44,370 bases of DNA, taken from assembly GCA_035500455.1 (NCBI GenBank), contig DATJXG010000436.1, positions 1-44,370 on the forward strand, in the 5' to 3' direction. Below the pieces are notes generated by a model. It was not told the origin of the DNA. It worked only from the letters and a program-made list of their open reading frames with translations, and ran no database searches. Position numbers and translations under genes: made by a program. Shown piece by piece: positions 15,971 through 24,301 of the stretch. How positions within the stretch are numbered: the stretch's first letter is position 1; each line of letters begins with the position of its first letter. The DNA comes from DATJXG01 sp035500455 (GTDB lineage: Bacteria; Acidobacteriota; Terriglobia; Terriglobales; Acidobacteriaceae).

Positions 15971-17487
15971 GCCGGGAAACACTCCTCATCCGCGCAGACG
16001 CGAGCGTGGCGATCGGTACCGGCCATGTGATGCGCTGTCTCGCCCTGGCGCAAGCCTGTCAGGATGGTGGAGGCGATGTCGTCTTTGCCTTCGCACAGGC
16101 GATGCCAGCGCTGGCGGCGCGTTTGCGCTCCGAAGGTCTCGAGGTAGTTTGCCTGAATGTGGAACCGGGCGGCGCGGAAGACGCCGCTCAAGCCGCGGAC
16201 CTGGCGAAGGCCCGCGGAGCGAACTGGGCAGTTGTGGATGGTTACCATTTTCCGCCGGAGTACCAGTGCCGCCTTAAAGAGGCCGGATTGAAACTGCTGT
16301 TCGTGGACGATAACGGAGAAGGCGAGCGTTACGCGGCGGACCTGGTGCTCAATCAGAATGTTCACGCCTCGAAAAAATATTATTCGCACCGCGCGCCCTG
16401 CACACGGCTTTTGCTGGGCCCTCGTTATGCAATGCTGCGGAGGGAATTCAAGACCTGGAGAGCGTGGCAGCGCGAGATCGCGCCGCTGGGCTGCAAAGTG
16501 CTGGTGTCCATGGGAGGCAGCGACCCGGATAATCTGACTGGGCGTGTGATCGAGGCCATAAGCGCGCTGAAAAATATCGAGATTGAGGCCAGAGTAATCG
16601 TCGGAGGGAGCAATCCGAATCTCGCCGCGCTGGAGAAGCTCTCCGGGACTTCCGAAGGCAAGGTGCGGCTGGAAAGAAATCCCGGCAATATTCCTGAACT
16701 CATGGCCTGGGCGGATGTCGCGGTGTCCGCGGCTGGTTCCACTTGCTGGGAGCTTTGTTTTCTCGGCCTTCCGGCGCTGGTAATGGACGTTGCCGAAAAC
16801 CAGCGCGGAATCGCGAGCACTCTGCAGGAAAAGGGCGTCGCTGTTCATTTGGGGTGGGCCGCGGATGTGACTCCAAGCGAGATTGGCAAGCGCCTCGAAG
16901 AATTATTGCGTTCTCCCGACGCGAGAAAAACGATGTCACAACGTGGCAAAAACCTGGTGGATGGTTACGGCGCGGAGAGAGTGGCTTCTGCGATGCGCTG
17001 GGCGGGCCTGCGCTTGCGCCGGGCGCGGGAGAGCGACTGCCGCGTCTTGTGGGAGTGGGCCAATGATCCGGGAGTGCGGAGCGCCTCGTTTTCATCCGAA
17101 CCAATTCCGTGGGAGAAACATGCCGCGTGGTTTGCGCATAAGCTGGACGATCCGAACTGCATGATCTTTCTGGCCACGGATGGCAGCAGCTCTCCCATGG
17201 GTCAAGTAAGATTTGATTTGCTGCAGCCGGGTGAATTTGAAACCGACATCAGCGTCGCCCCCGAACGCCGGGGCTCTGGCCTTGGCCTCGGCCTGATGAC
17301 CCGGGCGATGGAAGAAGCATTCCGTGATAAGTCAGTCCGGCGGCTGCACGCCCTCATCAAGCCGCACAACGGAGGATCGATCCGGCTTTTCGAGGCGGCA
17401 GGTTTCCAGAAAAGGGGGACGATTCAGACCAGGGGCTGCGAAGCCATACACTACGCATGCGAGCGACCGGTGGAGACCGATGACTGA
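15967..17487 (+). CDS. pseG-pseH: fused PseG hydrolase - PseH N-acetyltransferase
   Basis: A 506-residue bifunctional protein. Residues 1-about 340 are PseG, the UDP-sugar hydrolase that releases UDP from UDP-2,4-diacetamido-2,4,6-trideoxy-L-altropyranose (step 4): GTGHVMRCLALA with the proposed catalytic His20, then VLVSMGGSDPDN and SAAGSTCWELCFLGLP of the GT-B-like C-domain. Residues about 348-506 are a GNAT domain corresponding to PseH, which acetylates the C4 amine (step 3), with acetyl-CoA loop ERRGSGLGLGL (about 434-444) and HNGGSIRLFEAAGF. The fusion joins two consecutive steps. The ATG at 15967 overlaps the preceding stop (ATGA); the frame extends upstream to 15880 but only within the neighbouring gene. 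Confidence 0.9.
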   Translation: MSRETLLIRADASVAIGTGHVMRCLALAQACQDGGGDVVFAFAQAMPALAARLRSEGLEVVCLNVEPGGAEDAAQAADLAKARGANWAVVDGYHFPPEYQCRLKEAGLKLLFVDDNGEGERYAADLVLNQNVHASKKYYSHRAPCTRLLLGPRYAMLRREFKTWRAWQREIAPLGCKVLVSMGGSDPDNLTGRVIEAISALKNIEIEARVIVGGSNPNLAALEKLSGTSEGKVRLERNPGNIPELMAWADVAVSAAGSTCWELCFLGLPALVMDVAENQRGIASTLQEKGVAVHLGWAADVTPSEIGKRLEELLRSPDARKTMSQRGKNLVDGYGAERVASAMRWAGLRLRRARESDCRVLWEWANDPGVRSASFSSEPIPWEKHAAWFAHKLDDPNCMIFLATDGSSSPMGQVRFDLLQPGEFETDISVAPERRGSGLGLGLMTRAMEEAFRDKSVRRLHALIKPHNGGSIRLFEAAGFQKRGTIQTRGCEAIHYACERPVETDD

Positions 17488-18202
17488 GCCATCGCCGAAA
17501 ACAGGGATGGCCTACCTGGTTCTGGGCTGCAAGCCCTGGAACCGGCGGGCCTACGATGAGCAAGTGAGCCGGCTGCCGGGAAAGTGGGCCTTCGTGGGTG
17601 CACCCGATGAACTGAAGGCGGAGGCCGTGCGCGCGCTGGCGCCGCGCTACATTTTTGTGCTGCACTGGTCGTGGAAGGTGCCGCCGGAGATCTACCGGAA
17701 TTTTGAGTGCGTCTGCTTTCACATGACCGATGTTCCCTACGGGCGGGGCGGCAGCCCGTTGCAGAACCTGATCGTGCGCGGTCATCGCGAAACCCGGCTT
17801 ACAGCGCTGCGTATGGTCGAGGAATTCGATGCCGGCCCGGTCTATTTGAAAGAACCGCTTTCGCTCGCAGGCAGCGCGGAAGAAATCTACCTTCGGGCCA
17901 CGCACCTGGCGGTGCGCATGATTGACCGCATGGTGAAGGAGCAGCCCGTGCCCAAACCGCAGCAAGGTGAACCGGTGACGTTCAGGCGCAGAAAGCCCGA
18001 AGAGAGTGCGATTGGCGCGCCCGCATCGCTGGAAAGTCTATATGACTTTATCCGCATGCTGGACGCGGAGGGGTATCCCCACGCTTTCCTGGACCACGCC
18101 GGATTCCGCTTTGAGTTCGGGCGGGCGGCGCTGTATGACGGCCGCATTGTCGCTGATGTCAAAATCACGGTTCTCGCGGGGAGCAAGGAACCCAAAGCAT
18201 GA
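17480..18202 (+). CDS. sugar N-formyltransferase-like protein
   Basis: A 240-residue protein related to methionyl-tRNA formyltransferase but shorter, as in sugar N-formyltransferases that use N10-formyl-THF. The core motif is FHMTDVPYGRGGSP (His81) and EEFDAGPVYLK (Asp117), matching two of the Asn-His-Asp catalytic triad; the usual Asn two residues before the His is Cys79. A C-terminal domain of about 80 residues follows. The ATG overlaps the pseG-pseH stop by 8 bp and the stop overlaps the PIG-L start (ATGA). Being between PseGH and a deacetylase, it probably N-formylates the trideoxy-sugar or the nonulosonate (7-formamido-Pse derivatives are known chemistry). It is too divergent to be the housekeeping tRNA enzyme. 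Confidence 0.78.
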   Translation: MTEPSPKTGMAYLVLGCKPWNRRAYDEQVSRLPGKWAFVGAPDELKAEAVRALAPRYIFVLHWSWKVPPEIYRNFECVCFHMTDVPYGRGGSPLQNLIVRGHRETRLTALRMVEEFDAGPVYLKEPLSLAGSAEEIYLRATHLAVRMIDRMVKEQPVPKPQQGEPVTFRRRKPEESAIGAPASLESLYDFIRMLDAEGYPHAFLDHAGFRFEFGRAALYDGRIVADVKITVLAGSKEPKA

Positions 18203-18885
18203 AAGTGCTGGTAGTGGCTGCGCATCCGGATGACGAGATACTGGGCTGCGGCGGCACCATGGCGCGCCTGGCGCGCGAGGGCCACGAGGTGCACATCGCC
18301 ATCATGGCCGAGGGCATGACCTCGCGTTACGCACAACGCCAGGCTGCGGATTCCGCCAAGTTGTCCCACCTGCACCGGCAGGCCGAGGCCGCCTCGCGCA
18401 AAGTGGGAGCGAAGGGGGTGACGCTTTTCAAGCTGCCGGATAATCGCCTGGATACTGTGCCCTTGATCGAAGTGGTGAAACTGGTGGAAGAATTGGTGCA
18501 GAGGTTGCTGCCTGAGGCAATTTACACCCATCACCCGGGGGACCTGAACGTAGATCACGGAGTGGTTCACCGGGCGGTACTCACGGCGACGCGTCCTATG
18601 ATTGGCCAGCCGGTGCGCGATATTTATGCGTTTGAGATTGCCTCATCTACGGAGTGGGCGTTTCAAGGCATCGCGCCTGCCATGCGGCCGAACGTCTTTG
18701 TGGACATCGCTGCGAGCCTGGACGCCAAGTTGGAAGCCATGGCCTGCTACGACACCGAGACTCGTCCGTTCCCTCATCCGCGTTCTCCCGAAGCTCTGCG
18801 CGCGATCGCCGCGCGCTGGGGAAGCGTAGTGGGGTGCGCGGCGGCGGAGGCCTTTGAATTGGTGCGGTCGCTCCGGCCGGCCTGA
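18199..18885 (+). CDS. PIG-L family N-deacetylase
   Basis: A 228-residue zinc-dependent deacetylase of the PIG-L/LmbE/MshB family, which removes N-acetyl groups from amino sugars. Metal and catalytic motif AHPDDE (8-13), second metal site in DLNVDHGVVHRAV, and YTHHPGD. It starts on the stop of the formyltransferase gene (ATGA) and ends 23 bp before pseI. Position and chemistry suggest it removes an acetyl group that the formyltransferase then replaces. Alternatives: it could act on a lipid-linked glycan or another hexosamine of the same polymer. Confidence 0.88.
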   Translation: MKVLVVAAHPDDEILGCGGTMARLAREGHEVHIAIMAEGMTSRYAQRQAADSAKLSHLHRQAEAASRKVGAKGVTLFKLPDNRLDTVPLIEVVKLVEELVQRLLPEAIYTHHPGDLNVDHGVVHRAVLTATRPMIGQPVRDIYAFEIASSTEWAFQGIAPAMRPNVFVDIAASLDAKLEAMACYDTETRPFPHPRSPEALRAIAARWGSVVGCAAAEAFELVRSLRPA

Positions 18886-18908
18886 GGCGGCCGAATACGT
18901 AAATACTG

Positions 18909-19976
18909 ATGACCACGGTAGAAATTGGCGAACGCCTTGTCGGCCCGGGGCACCCGGTGTACGTCATCGCCGAGGTCTCTGCCAACCACAACCAGGATTA
19001 CGAGCAGGCGTTGCGCATTCTGCGGGCCGCCAAAGAGGCGGGCGCAGATGCGGTGAAGCTGCAGACCTATACTCCGGATACCATGAGTATCCGCTCGGAC
19101 CGCCCGGAATTCTGCATCGGCGGCGGCACCTTATGGGACGGGCGCACGCTCTACGACCTATACGGCGAAGCCTACACGCCGTGGGAGTGGCAGCCCAAGC
19201 TGAAAAAAGCGGCGGATGATCTGGGACTGCAATGTTTCTCGTCGCCATTTGACGCTACCGCGGTGGATTTTCTGCAGAAGATGGATGTCCCCGCTTACAA
19301 GCTGGCGTCATTTGAGCTGGTAGATCTTCCCTTGATCCGTAAAATGGCCGCCACGGGAAAGCCGCTGATCATTTCCACGGGGATGGCGACGCTGAAAGAG
19401 ATTGAAGAAGCCGTGCAGACCGCCCGCCAGGCGGGGGCACGGCAAATCGCGCTGCTGAAGTGCACCAGTTCCTATCCCGCGCCACCGGAAGAGATGAATT
19501 TGAAAACTATCCCCGAACTCGCGCGCCGCTTTGAAGTCCCCATCGGTCTCTCCGACCACACGATGGGGACGGCGGCGCCGGTGGCGGCAGTGGCGTTGGG
19601 AGCGTGCATCATTGAAAAGCACATCACGCTGTCTCGCGCCGTGAAAGGGCCGGATAGCGCCTTCTCCCTAGAGCCGCAGGAGTTCCAGGCGATGGTTGAG
19701 GCTGTACGCATGACGGAAGCGGCTCTGGGAACGGTGCATTTCGGGGTGAGTAAGCGCGAAGCGGGAAGTCGCGTTTTTCGCCGCTCGCTGTTCGTAGTGC
19801 AGGACGTGAAGCGGGGTGATGCTTTCACGGAATTCAATGTCCGCTCCATCCGCCCGAGCCACGGATTGCACACGCGGTATCTTCCCGAGGTTCTGGGGAA
19901 GCGCGCGGCGCGGGATATCGAACGCGGCACGCCGTTGAGTTGGGACCTCATCGAAGGCGCGCCGCCGGTTGCATGA
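18909..19976 (+). CDS. pseI: pseudaminic acid synthase
   Basis: Condenses 6-deoxy-AltdiNAc with phosphoenolpyruvate to pseudaminic acid (step 5). A 355-residue NeuB-family protein: AEVSANHNQDYEQAL near the N-terminus, AVKLQTYTPDTM, FSSPFDATAVDFLQ, LLKCTSSYPAP, GLSDHTMG and EKHITLSRAVKGPDSAFS (metal His and substrate contacts). The last 65 residues are an SAF/antifreeze-like domain (RSLFVVQDVKRGDAF...IRPSHGL). The TYTPDT and KGPDSAFS forms are those I associate with PseI rather than NeuB or LegI. Only one synthase is present although two cytidylyltransferases precede it. Confidence 0.93.
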   Translation: MTTVEIGERLVGPGHPVYVIAEVSANHNQDYEQALRILRAAKEAGADAVKLQTYTPDTMSIRSDRPEFCIGGGTLWDGRTLYDLYGEAYTPWEWQPKLKKAADDLGLQCFSSPFDATAVDFLQKMDVPAYKLASFELVDLPLIRKMAATGKPLIISTGMATLKEIEEAVQTARQAGARQIALLKCTSSYPAPPEEMNLKTIPELARRFEVPIGLSDHTMGTAAPVAAVALGACIIEKHITLSRAVKGPDSAFSLEPQEFQAMVEAVRMTEAALGTVHFGVSKREAGSRVFRRSLFVVQDVKRGDAFTEFNVRSIRPSHGLHTRYLPEVLGKRAARDIERGTPLSWDLIEGAPPVA

Positions 19977-20698
19977 CAGCCCTGAAGGCCAAACTCGCGC
20001 GGGCTGGAACCGATCTGGCAAAGCGCGCGTGCGACAGAAGCGGAGTGCCGCGCTATTTTGTGCGGCATGTCATGTTCGAGACGCGGATGGCGGCGATTCG
20101 CATCTATGGGCTCAATCCGTTTCGGCGGCTCAGGGTTCGGAAGCTGGAAAGAACTCCGCACCTGCAACTAATGTTCGGTTGTGGGATGACGCGATATCCG
20201 GGATGGGTGGGCATCGATTGCTTTCGCCATCCTGCGGTTGATCTGTGCCTGGACCTGCGGCGGCGCCTTCCGTTTCGCGACGCGACCGTCGAGCGTTGCT
20301 ACTCGGAACACTTCGTCGAGCATTTGTATCCCGAGGAAGCGCAATTGCACCTCGCGGAGGTTCATCGTATTCTCAAACCCGGCGGAGTTTACCGCATGGT
20401 GGTGCCGGCGGGAATGCGCTTCGCGCAAAAATATATGGAAGGCGACGCCGCATTTTTCGAGCTGGCGCATCCCTGGGAGGCGCGGCCGTTCGACGCGCTG
20501 TACAAAATCCTGAGCTGGGCGGACACGCACCGCAGCTTTTACGATTTCTCCCAGGTGCAGTACCTGGCGAAGCGCGCCGGATTCGCGCAAGTCAGAGAAT
20601 GTTGCGCCAACCATAGTTCGATCCCGGAGCTGCGAATCGACCGGAGCGAACCGCAACGGGTTGCCGAAAGCCTGTACACCGAAATGGTCAAGGCCTGA
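19973..20698 (+). CDS. SAM-dependent methyltransferase-like protein, end of pse operon
   Basis: A 241-residue protein with SAM-binding sequence LMFGCGMTRYPGWVGIDCF, then DLCLDLRRRLPFRDATVE and CYSEHFVEHLYPEEA, a pattern seen in predicted methyltransferases that accompany glycosyltransferase clusters. The N-terminal 60 residues are basic and may be an added recognition segment. ATG overlaps the pseI stop (ATGA). Possible O- or N-methylation of the nonulosonate or a neighbouring sugar; the substrate is unknown. Confidence 0.78.
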   Translation: MTALKAKLARAGTDLAKRACDRSGVPRYFVRHVMFETRMAAIRIYGLNPFRRLRVRKLERTPHLQLMFGCGMTRYPGWVGIDCFRHPAVDLCLDLRRRLPFRDATVERCYSEHFVEHLYPEEAQLHLAEVHRILKPGGVYRMVVPAGMRFAQKYMEGDAAFFELAHPWEARPFDALYKILSWADTHRSFYDFSQVQYLAKRAGFAQVRECCANHSSIPELRIDRSEPQRVAESLYTEMVKA

Positions 20699-20707
20699 CC
20701 CCGACTC

Positions 20708-21880
20708 ATGGTCCACTTGCTGATCGATGGCACACCGGTTGTGCGCAACCCAAAGGGAGTGGGCCGCTACGCCTACCACACTTGCCTGCAACTATTCGCG
20801 CGGCTGCCGGAAGACTGGAGCATCCAGATCATGGCCACTCCGCAAGCGCCAGGCTTGTTTGCTGCGAACTGCCGAGCCAGCTTCAGCCTTACGCCGGAGG
20901 GGTCGGAGATCAAGAGGGCGCTATGGGGTGTGCCGAACCAGTTGCGGCGTCTGCGGCCGCAGATTTTTCTCAAAACCGACGAAACCTCAGCCCGCCTCAT
21001 CGGCATTCCGACGGTAACGGTGTGCCACGATGTGGATGTGTTGATCCACCAGGCGCAGGGTGTATATCGCAGCGCTCTTCGCAAGAGTATCGACAGTTTC
21101 GTGCAGTTTCTCCGGCGGCAAACCTTGCGGTCGAGCGACTGCGTGGTTTGCAACTCGGAATATATTCGCGAGGCGGTGCACACGCATTACGGAGTTGCGC
21201 GGGAGAAGACTGCGGTGGGTTATTGCGCGGTGGATCCCGGTTTCTATGAGTTTTCTCAGCTCACGGACCGCGCCGCGGTATGCCAGCGTTATGGGGTGAC
21301 GGGATATGTTTTAGCTTTTGCTACCGGTGATCCGCGGGAGAATTTCATCCTTTATCCGGCATTGGCGGCCAGGCTTCGGGAACTCGGGATTGAAACGTGC
21401 CTTGTGGTGGGTGGGATTCGGGATTACCGGCCGCCATACAAAGACCAGCTGCGCGCGGATTTCCTGGCTTTGGGATTAGTTGAGGGGCGGCACTTCATCT
21501 TCGAAAATTTTCTCGGCAGCGCGCGGTTCCGCGATCTGGTGGATCTCTATACCGCCGCCGATCTCTACGTCGATCTATCGTCGCACGAAGGTTTCGGCAT
21601 GCAACTGGTGGAAGCCATGGCTTGCGGGACAACCTGCATCTCTTCGCGCGGTGGCGCCTATGAGGAGGTTGGCGACAAGTATGTCCTTTTTGTCGATCCC
21701 ACGAATGTGAATGAAATCGCTCTGCGGATCAAGGCGGCGTATGAAAACGGACTGCACCAGGCAAAGAATTGCGATCAGGTGCAGTACACATACCGTTTTT
21801 CGTGGGATGAGGCGGGAAGGGTCATCGCGGAGGCACTTCAGGAAGTGGCTTCGCGCCGCCTGGGGGCCGCAGCAAGCTGA
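20708..21880 (+). CDS. glycosyltransferase, GT4 family
   Basis: A 390-residue GT-B retaining glycosyltransferase. The N-terminal acceptor domain has the Gly loop PKGVGRYAYHT; the C-terminal donor domain has DLYVDLSSHEGFGMQLVEAM, the E-x7-E motif of GT4 enzymes, then GTTCISSRGGAYEEV. It starts 10 bp after the pse operon's methyltransferase without a clear Shine-Dalgarno and probably belongs to the same transcript. The sugar donor is unknown. Confidence 0.9.
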   Translation: MVHLLIDGTPVVRNPKGVGRYAYHTCLQLFARLPEDWSIQIMATPQAPGLFAANCRASFSLTPEGSEIKRALWGVPNQLRRLRPQIFLKTDETSARLIGIPTVTVCHDVDVLIHQAQGVYRSALRKSIDSFVQFLRRQTLRSSDCVVCNSEYIREAVHTHYGVAREKTAVGYCAVDPGFYEFSQLTDRAAVCQRYGVTGYVLAFATGDPRENFILYPALAARLRELGIETCLVVGGIRDYRPPYKDQLRADFLALGLVEGRHFIFENFLGSARFRDLVDLYTAADLYVDLSSHEGFGMQLVEAMACGTTCISSRGGAYEEVGDKYVLFVDPTNVNEIALRIKAAYENGLHQAKNCDQVQYTYRFSWDEAGRVIAEALQEVASRRLGAAAS

Positions 21881-21955
21881 GTGGAAGCGGGCAGCGGTTC
21901 GACCTGAGTGCTAACTTTGCATTTCCACCGGGGAGCCGGTTTCGGATTGCGGTCA

Positions 21956-23137
21956 ATGACGGCTGGATTGGCGGAATATACGCGGAATCTGATGACGAAG
22001 AGGCTCATTCTGCCCGCGCTCTACATCGTCGCCATCTCTGCGCTGGCGGTGCACCTCTATCACACGCCGGTTTACGCCATGGACGTGGCGCAATACGTGG
22101 GCAATGCCATTCTGATGGAACAGACCGACCCGGTGCAGGTGCATCAGCGAGTGTACGCGGAAATCGACCGCTATGTCCCCGCGGCGGCTCGCGAAACATT
22201 GTTAGGCAGAGAAGAGGGCGCTCCCGAGGAGCAGAACAAATCGCGCGAAATACGGGCGAAGGATCCATACACGTTCATGGAGTTCCTTCCCTTTTTTGCG
22301 ATCCGTCCGTTATATAACCAGGCCATTTATTTGCTGGGAAAAACGGGGATGGGGCTCATCCCGGCCAGCGTTCTGATTTCTGCCATTTCCTACGTTCTGA
22401 TGGGAATTCTCCTGCTGGTGTGGGTGAGCCGGTACCTGCACTCTCAGGCGCTTGCATGTTTGATGGCCCTGCTCGTGATGATCAGTTACCCCTTCACATT
22501 GGCCGGGCGAACGACCGGTTCGGATGGTTTGGCGACCGTGGTGGCATTCTTCGCCCTATACCTGATATCCGAAACCAAGGCGCTCACTGCGGGGTTGGCG
22601 CTGCTGCTGGTTTCCATTTACATTCGCACGGACAACGTCGTTCTTGCCGGCCTGGTCATCGCGATGTGCTGGCTTCAGCACCGGGTTGACCTCCCCAAAG
22701 CCGCAGTCCTCGCCGCCCTGGCACTTGGTTCGGCGCTGGCGATCAATCACTTTGCCGGCGATTACGGCATCAAGATGCTTTACTACCGGAACTTCTTCGG
22801 AACACCAATCGAGCCGGCGGCTATGGTGATTCGACTTTCCTTTCACGACTATCTCGCGGCCGTCCGCAAAGGACTCATGCTGGGGGGAGAAGGATTCTTT
22901 GCTCCCTTCCTGTTGCTGGGGGTCGGCGGGGTGCTGTTCTCTAAACGGATCCGAGCCCTCCTGATCGTAACCACGGCGTACGTGGCCGGTCATTTTATGG
23001 TGCTTCCGAACTGGCAGGAAAGATGGTTCCTGATCTTCTACCTTTCGATGTGTGTTGCCGCAAGCGCGGTGGTTGGTGCGCTGCAGAGTCGAGGGGAAAT
23101 TTCAGCGAATGCCGTCGAGGCAACTTCAGGCGCCTGA
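21956..23137 (+). CDS. polytopic membrane protein, GT-C-like
   Basis: About 393 residues with nine to eleven hydrophobic segments. The first helix is followed by YAMDVAQYVGN, an acidic residue at the start of the first periplasmic loop as in GT-C glycosyltransferases that use polyprenyl-phosphate sugars; that loop is about 75 residues and hydrophilic. The start is uncertain: GTG 21908, ATG 21956 or ATG 21992, none with a strong Shine-Dalgarno. No family is firmly recognised; a GT-C transferase or an EpsG/Wzy-like polymerase component are the options. Confidence 0.65.
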   Translation: MTAGLAEYTRNLMTKRLILPALYIVAISALAVHLYHTPVYAMDVAQYVGNAILMEQTDPVQVHQRVYAEIDRYVPAAARETLLGREEGAPEEQNKSREIRAKDPYTFMEFLPFFAIRPLYNQAIYLLGKTGMGLIPASVLISAISYVLMGILLLVWVSRYLHSQALACLMALLVMISYPFTLAGRTTGSDGLATVVAFFALYLISETKALTAGLALLLVSIYIRTDNVVLAGLVIAMCWLQHRVDLPKAAVLAALALGSALAINHFAGDYGIKMLYYRNFFGTPIEPAAMVIRLSFHDYLAAVRKGLMLGGEGFFAPFLLLGVGGVLFSKRIRALLIVTTAYVAGHFMVLPNWQERWFLIFYLSMCVAASAVVGALQSRGEISANAVEATSGA

Positions 23138-23225
23138 AAACGCGCGGTTTCCTACGCAGCCGCTTGTCGGTGTGCGTTCCGTTGATGCGCTTTGATTCGC
23201 CGCTGCCCCGGAATTTATTTTCCCG

Positions 23226-24290
23226 ATGACGATTAACAAAGGAAACCGGGCCCGGCCGATTACGATCTTCACACCTTCCTGGGCAGATGAAGACAATACC
23301 AACGCCCAGAATCTTACGGTGAAGGAAGTCGTCGCCCGTCTGCCGGAGGATATTTTCCGAGTGGTTATGAGTTGCAACGGCAAGCCCGATCCCCGTCTTG
23401 CCGCGCGTAAAAACACGATCCTGCTGAAGCACCGCAAGCACGGAAACACGGTCCACCTGCTGACGCGCCTCGTGCTTTCCCAGCCAGACATTTACTTTTT
23501 CCCGCGGACCGGGCCTCTGGACCGTGCCGTCCTGGCATCGCGCAAATCCCGCCTGCTACGGTCGGCGCTGGTGACCTACATCGTAATGGCAATGAATGAT
23601 GCCACCAGCCTCCCGCTGATCGAGCGCTGCGTTCGTGAAGGCACGGCGGTGATAGGTAACTCGCAGTATGTTGCCGAAACTGTGCGGCAACGCTTCGGCA
23701 CTCGCGCCGGGGTGATTTGCGACGGCGTGGACGCGCGCTATTTCTTCCCTCCCGCCTCGAAACCGGACGGCCCGCCCACCGTGCTGTACGCCGGATCGTT
23801 TCAGGCGCGTAAACGCGTGGAGCGGGTGATCGAGCAGGCGGCCCGGTGGAGCGCGGTGCAATTCCGCCTTGCGGGACGAGGCGAGACCGAACTGGGCTGC
23901 CGGGCGCTGGCGGACCGCCTGGGATGCAGGAACGTAACCTTTCTGGGCCACCTGCCGTCGAATCTACTCGGGGAGGAAATGCGTAAGGCCGACGTTTTTC
24001 TGTTTCCCAGCGTGCTGGAGGGACACCCGCAGGTACTACTGCAGGCGGCCGCCAGCGGATTGCCCGCGGTCGCCATGAATGTGTACCACCCCGATTACGT
24101 GGTGCATGGCGAAACCGGCTTCTTGGTAGAATCGGATGAACAACTGGCGGAAAAACTTGATCTGCTTCTCGCCGATCCCGGCCTGCGCCGGGCGATGAGC
24201 GCGGCCTCCGTCCGGCATGTGCGGCAGTATGACTGGGACCGGATTACGCAACAGTGGGCGGAAGTGTTTCTGGGAGTGGCGAAACCCTGA
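23226..24290 (+). CDS. glycosyltransferase, GT4-like
   Basis: A 354-residue GT-B protein with donor-domain landmarks VLYAGSFQARKRVERVIEQA (sugar-nucleotide loop with the conserved Arg/Lys), NVTFLGHLP and VFLFPSVLEGHPQVLLQAAA. The E-x7-E motif is E-x7-Q here, so the second Glu is replaced. The acceptor domain begins ITIFTPSWADEDNTNAQN. It is separated from its neighbours by 88 bp upstream and 11 bp downstream. Donor and acceptor are unknown. Confidence 0.87.
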   Translation: MTINKGNRARPITIFTPSWADEDNTNAQNLTVKEVVARLPEDIFRVVMSCNGKPDPRLAARKNTILLKHRKHGNTVHLLTRLVLSQPDIYFFPRTGPLDRAVLASRKSRLLRSALVTYIVMAMNDATSLPLIERCVREGTAVIGNSQYVAETVRQRFGTRAGVICDGVDARYFFPPASKPDGPPTVLYAGSFQARKRVERVIEQAARWSAVQFRLAGRGETELGCRALADRLGCRNVTFLGHLPSNLLGEEMRKADVFLFPSVLEGHPQVLLQAAASGLPAVAMNVYHPDYVVHGETGFLVESDEQLAEKLDLLLADPGLRRAMSAASVRHVRQYDWDRITQQWAEVFLGVAKP

Positions 24291-24301
24291 ACCCGGCAAA
24301 A

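Noticed and set aside
17480..18202. Housekeeping methionyl-tRNA formyltransferase
   Set aside because: Too short, lacks the usual N-x-H motif, and sits inside a nonulosonate operon without def or other translation genes.
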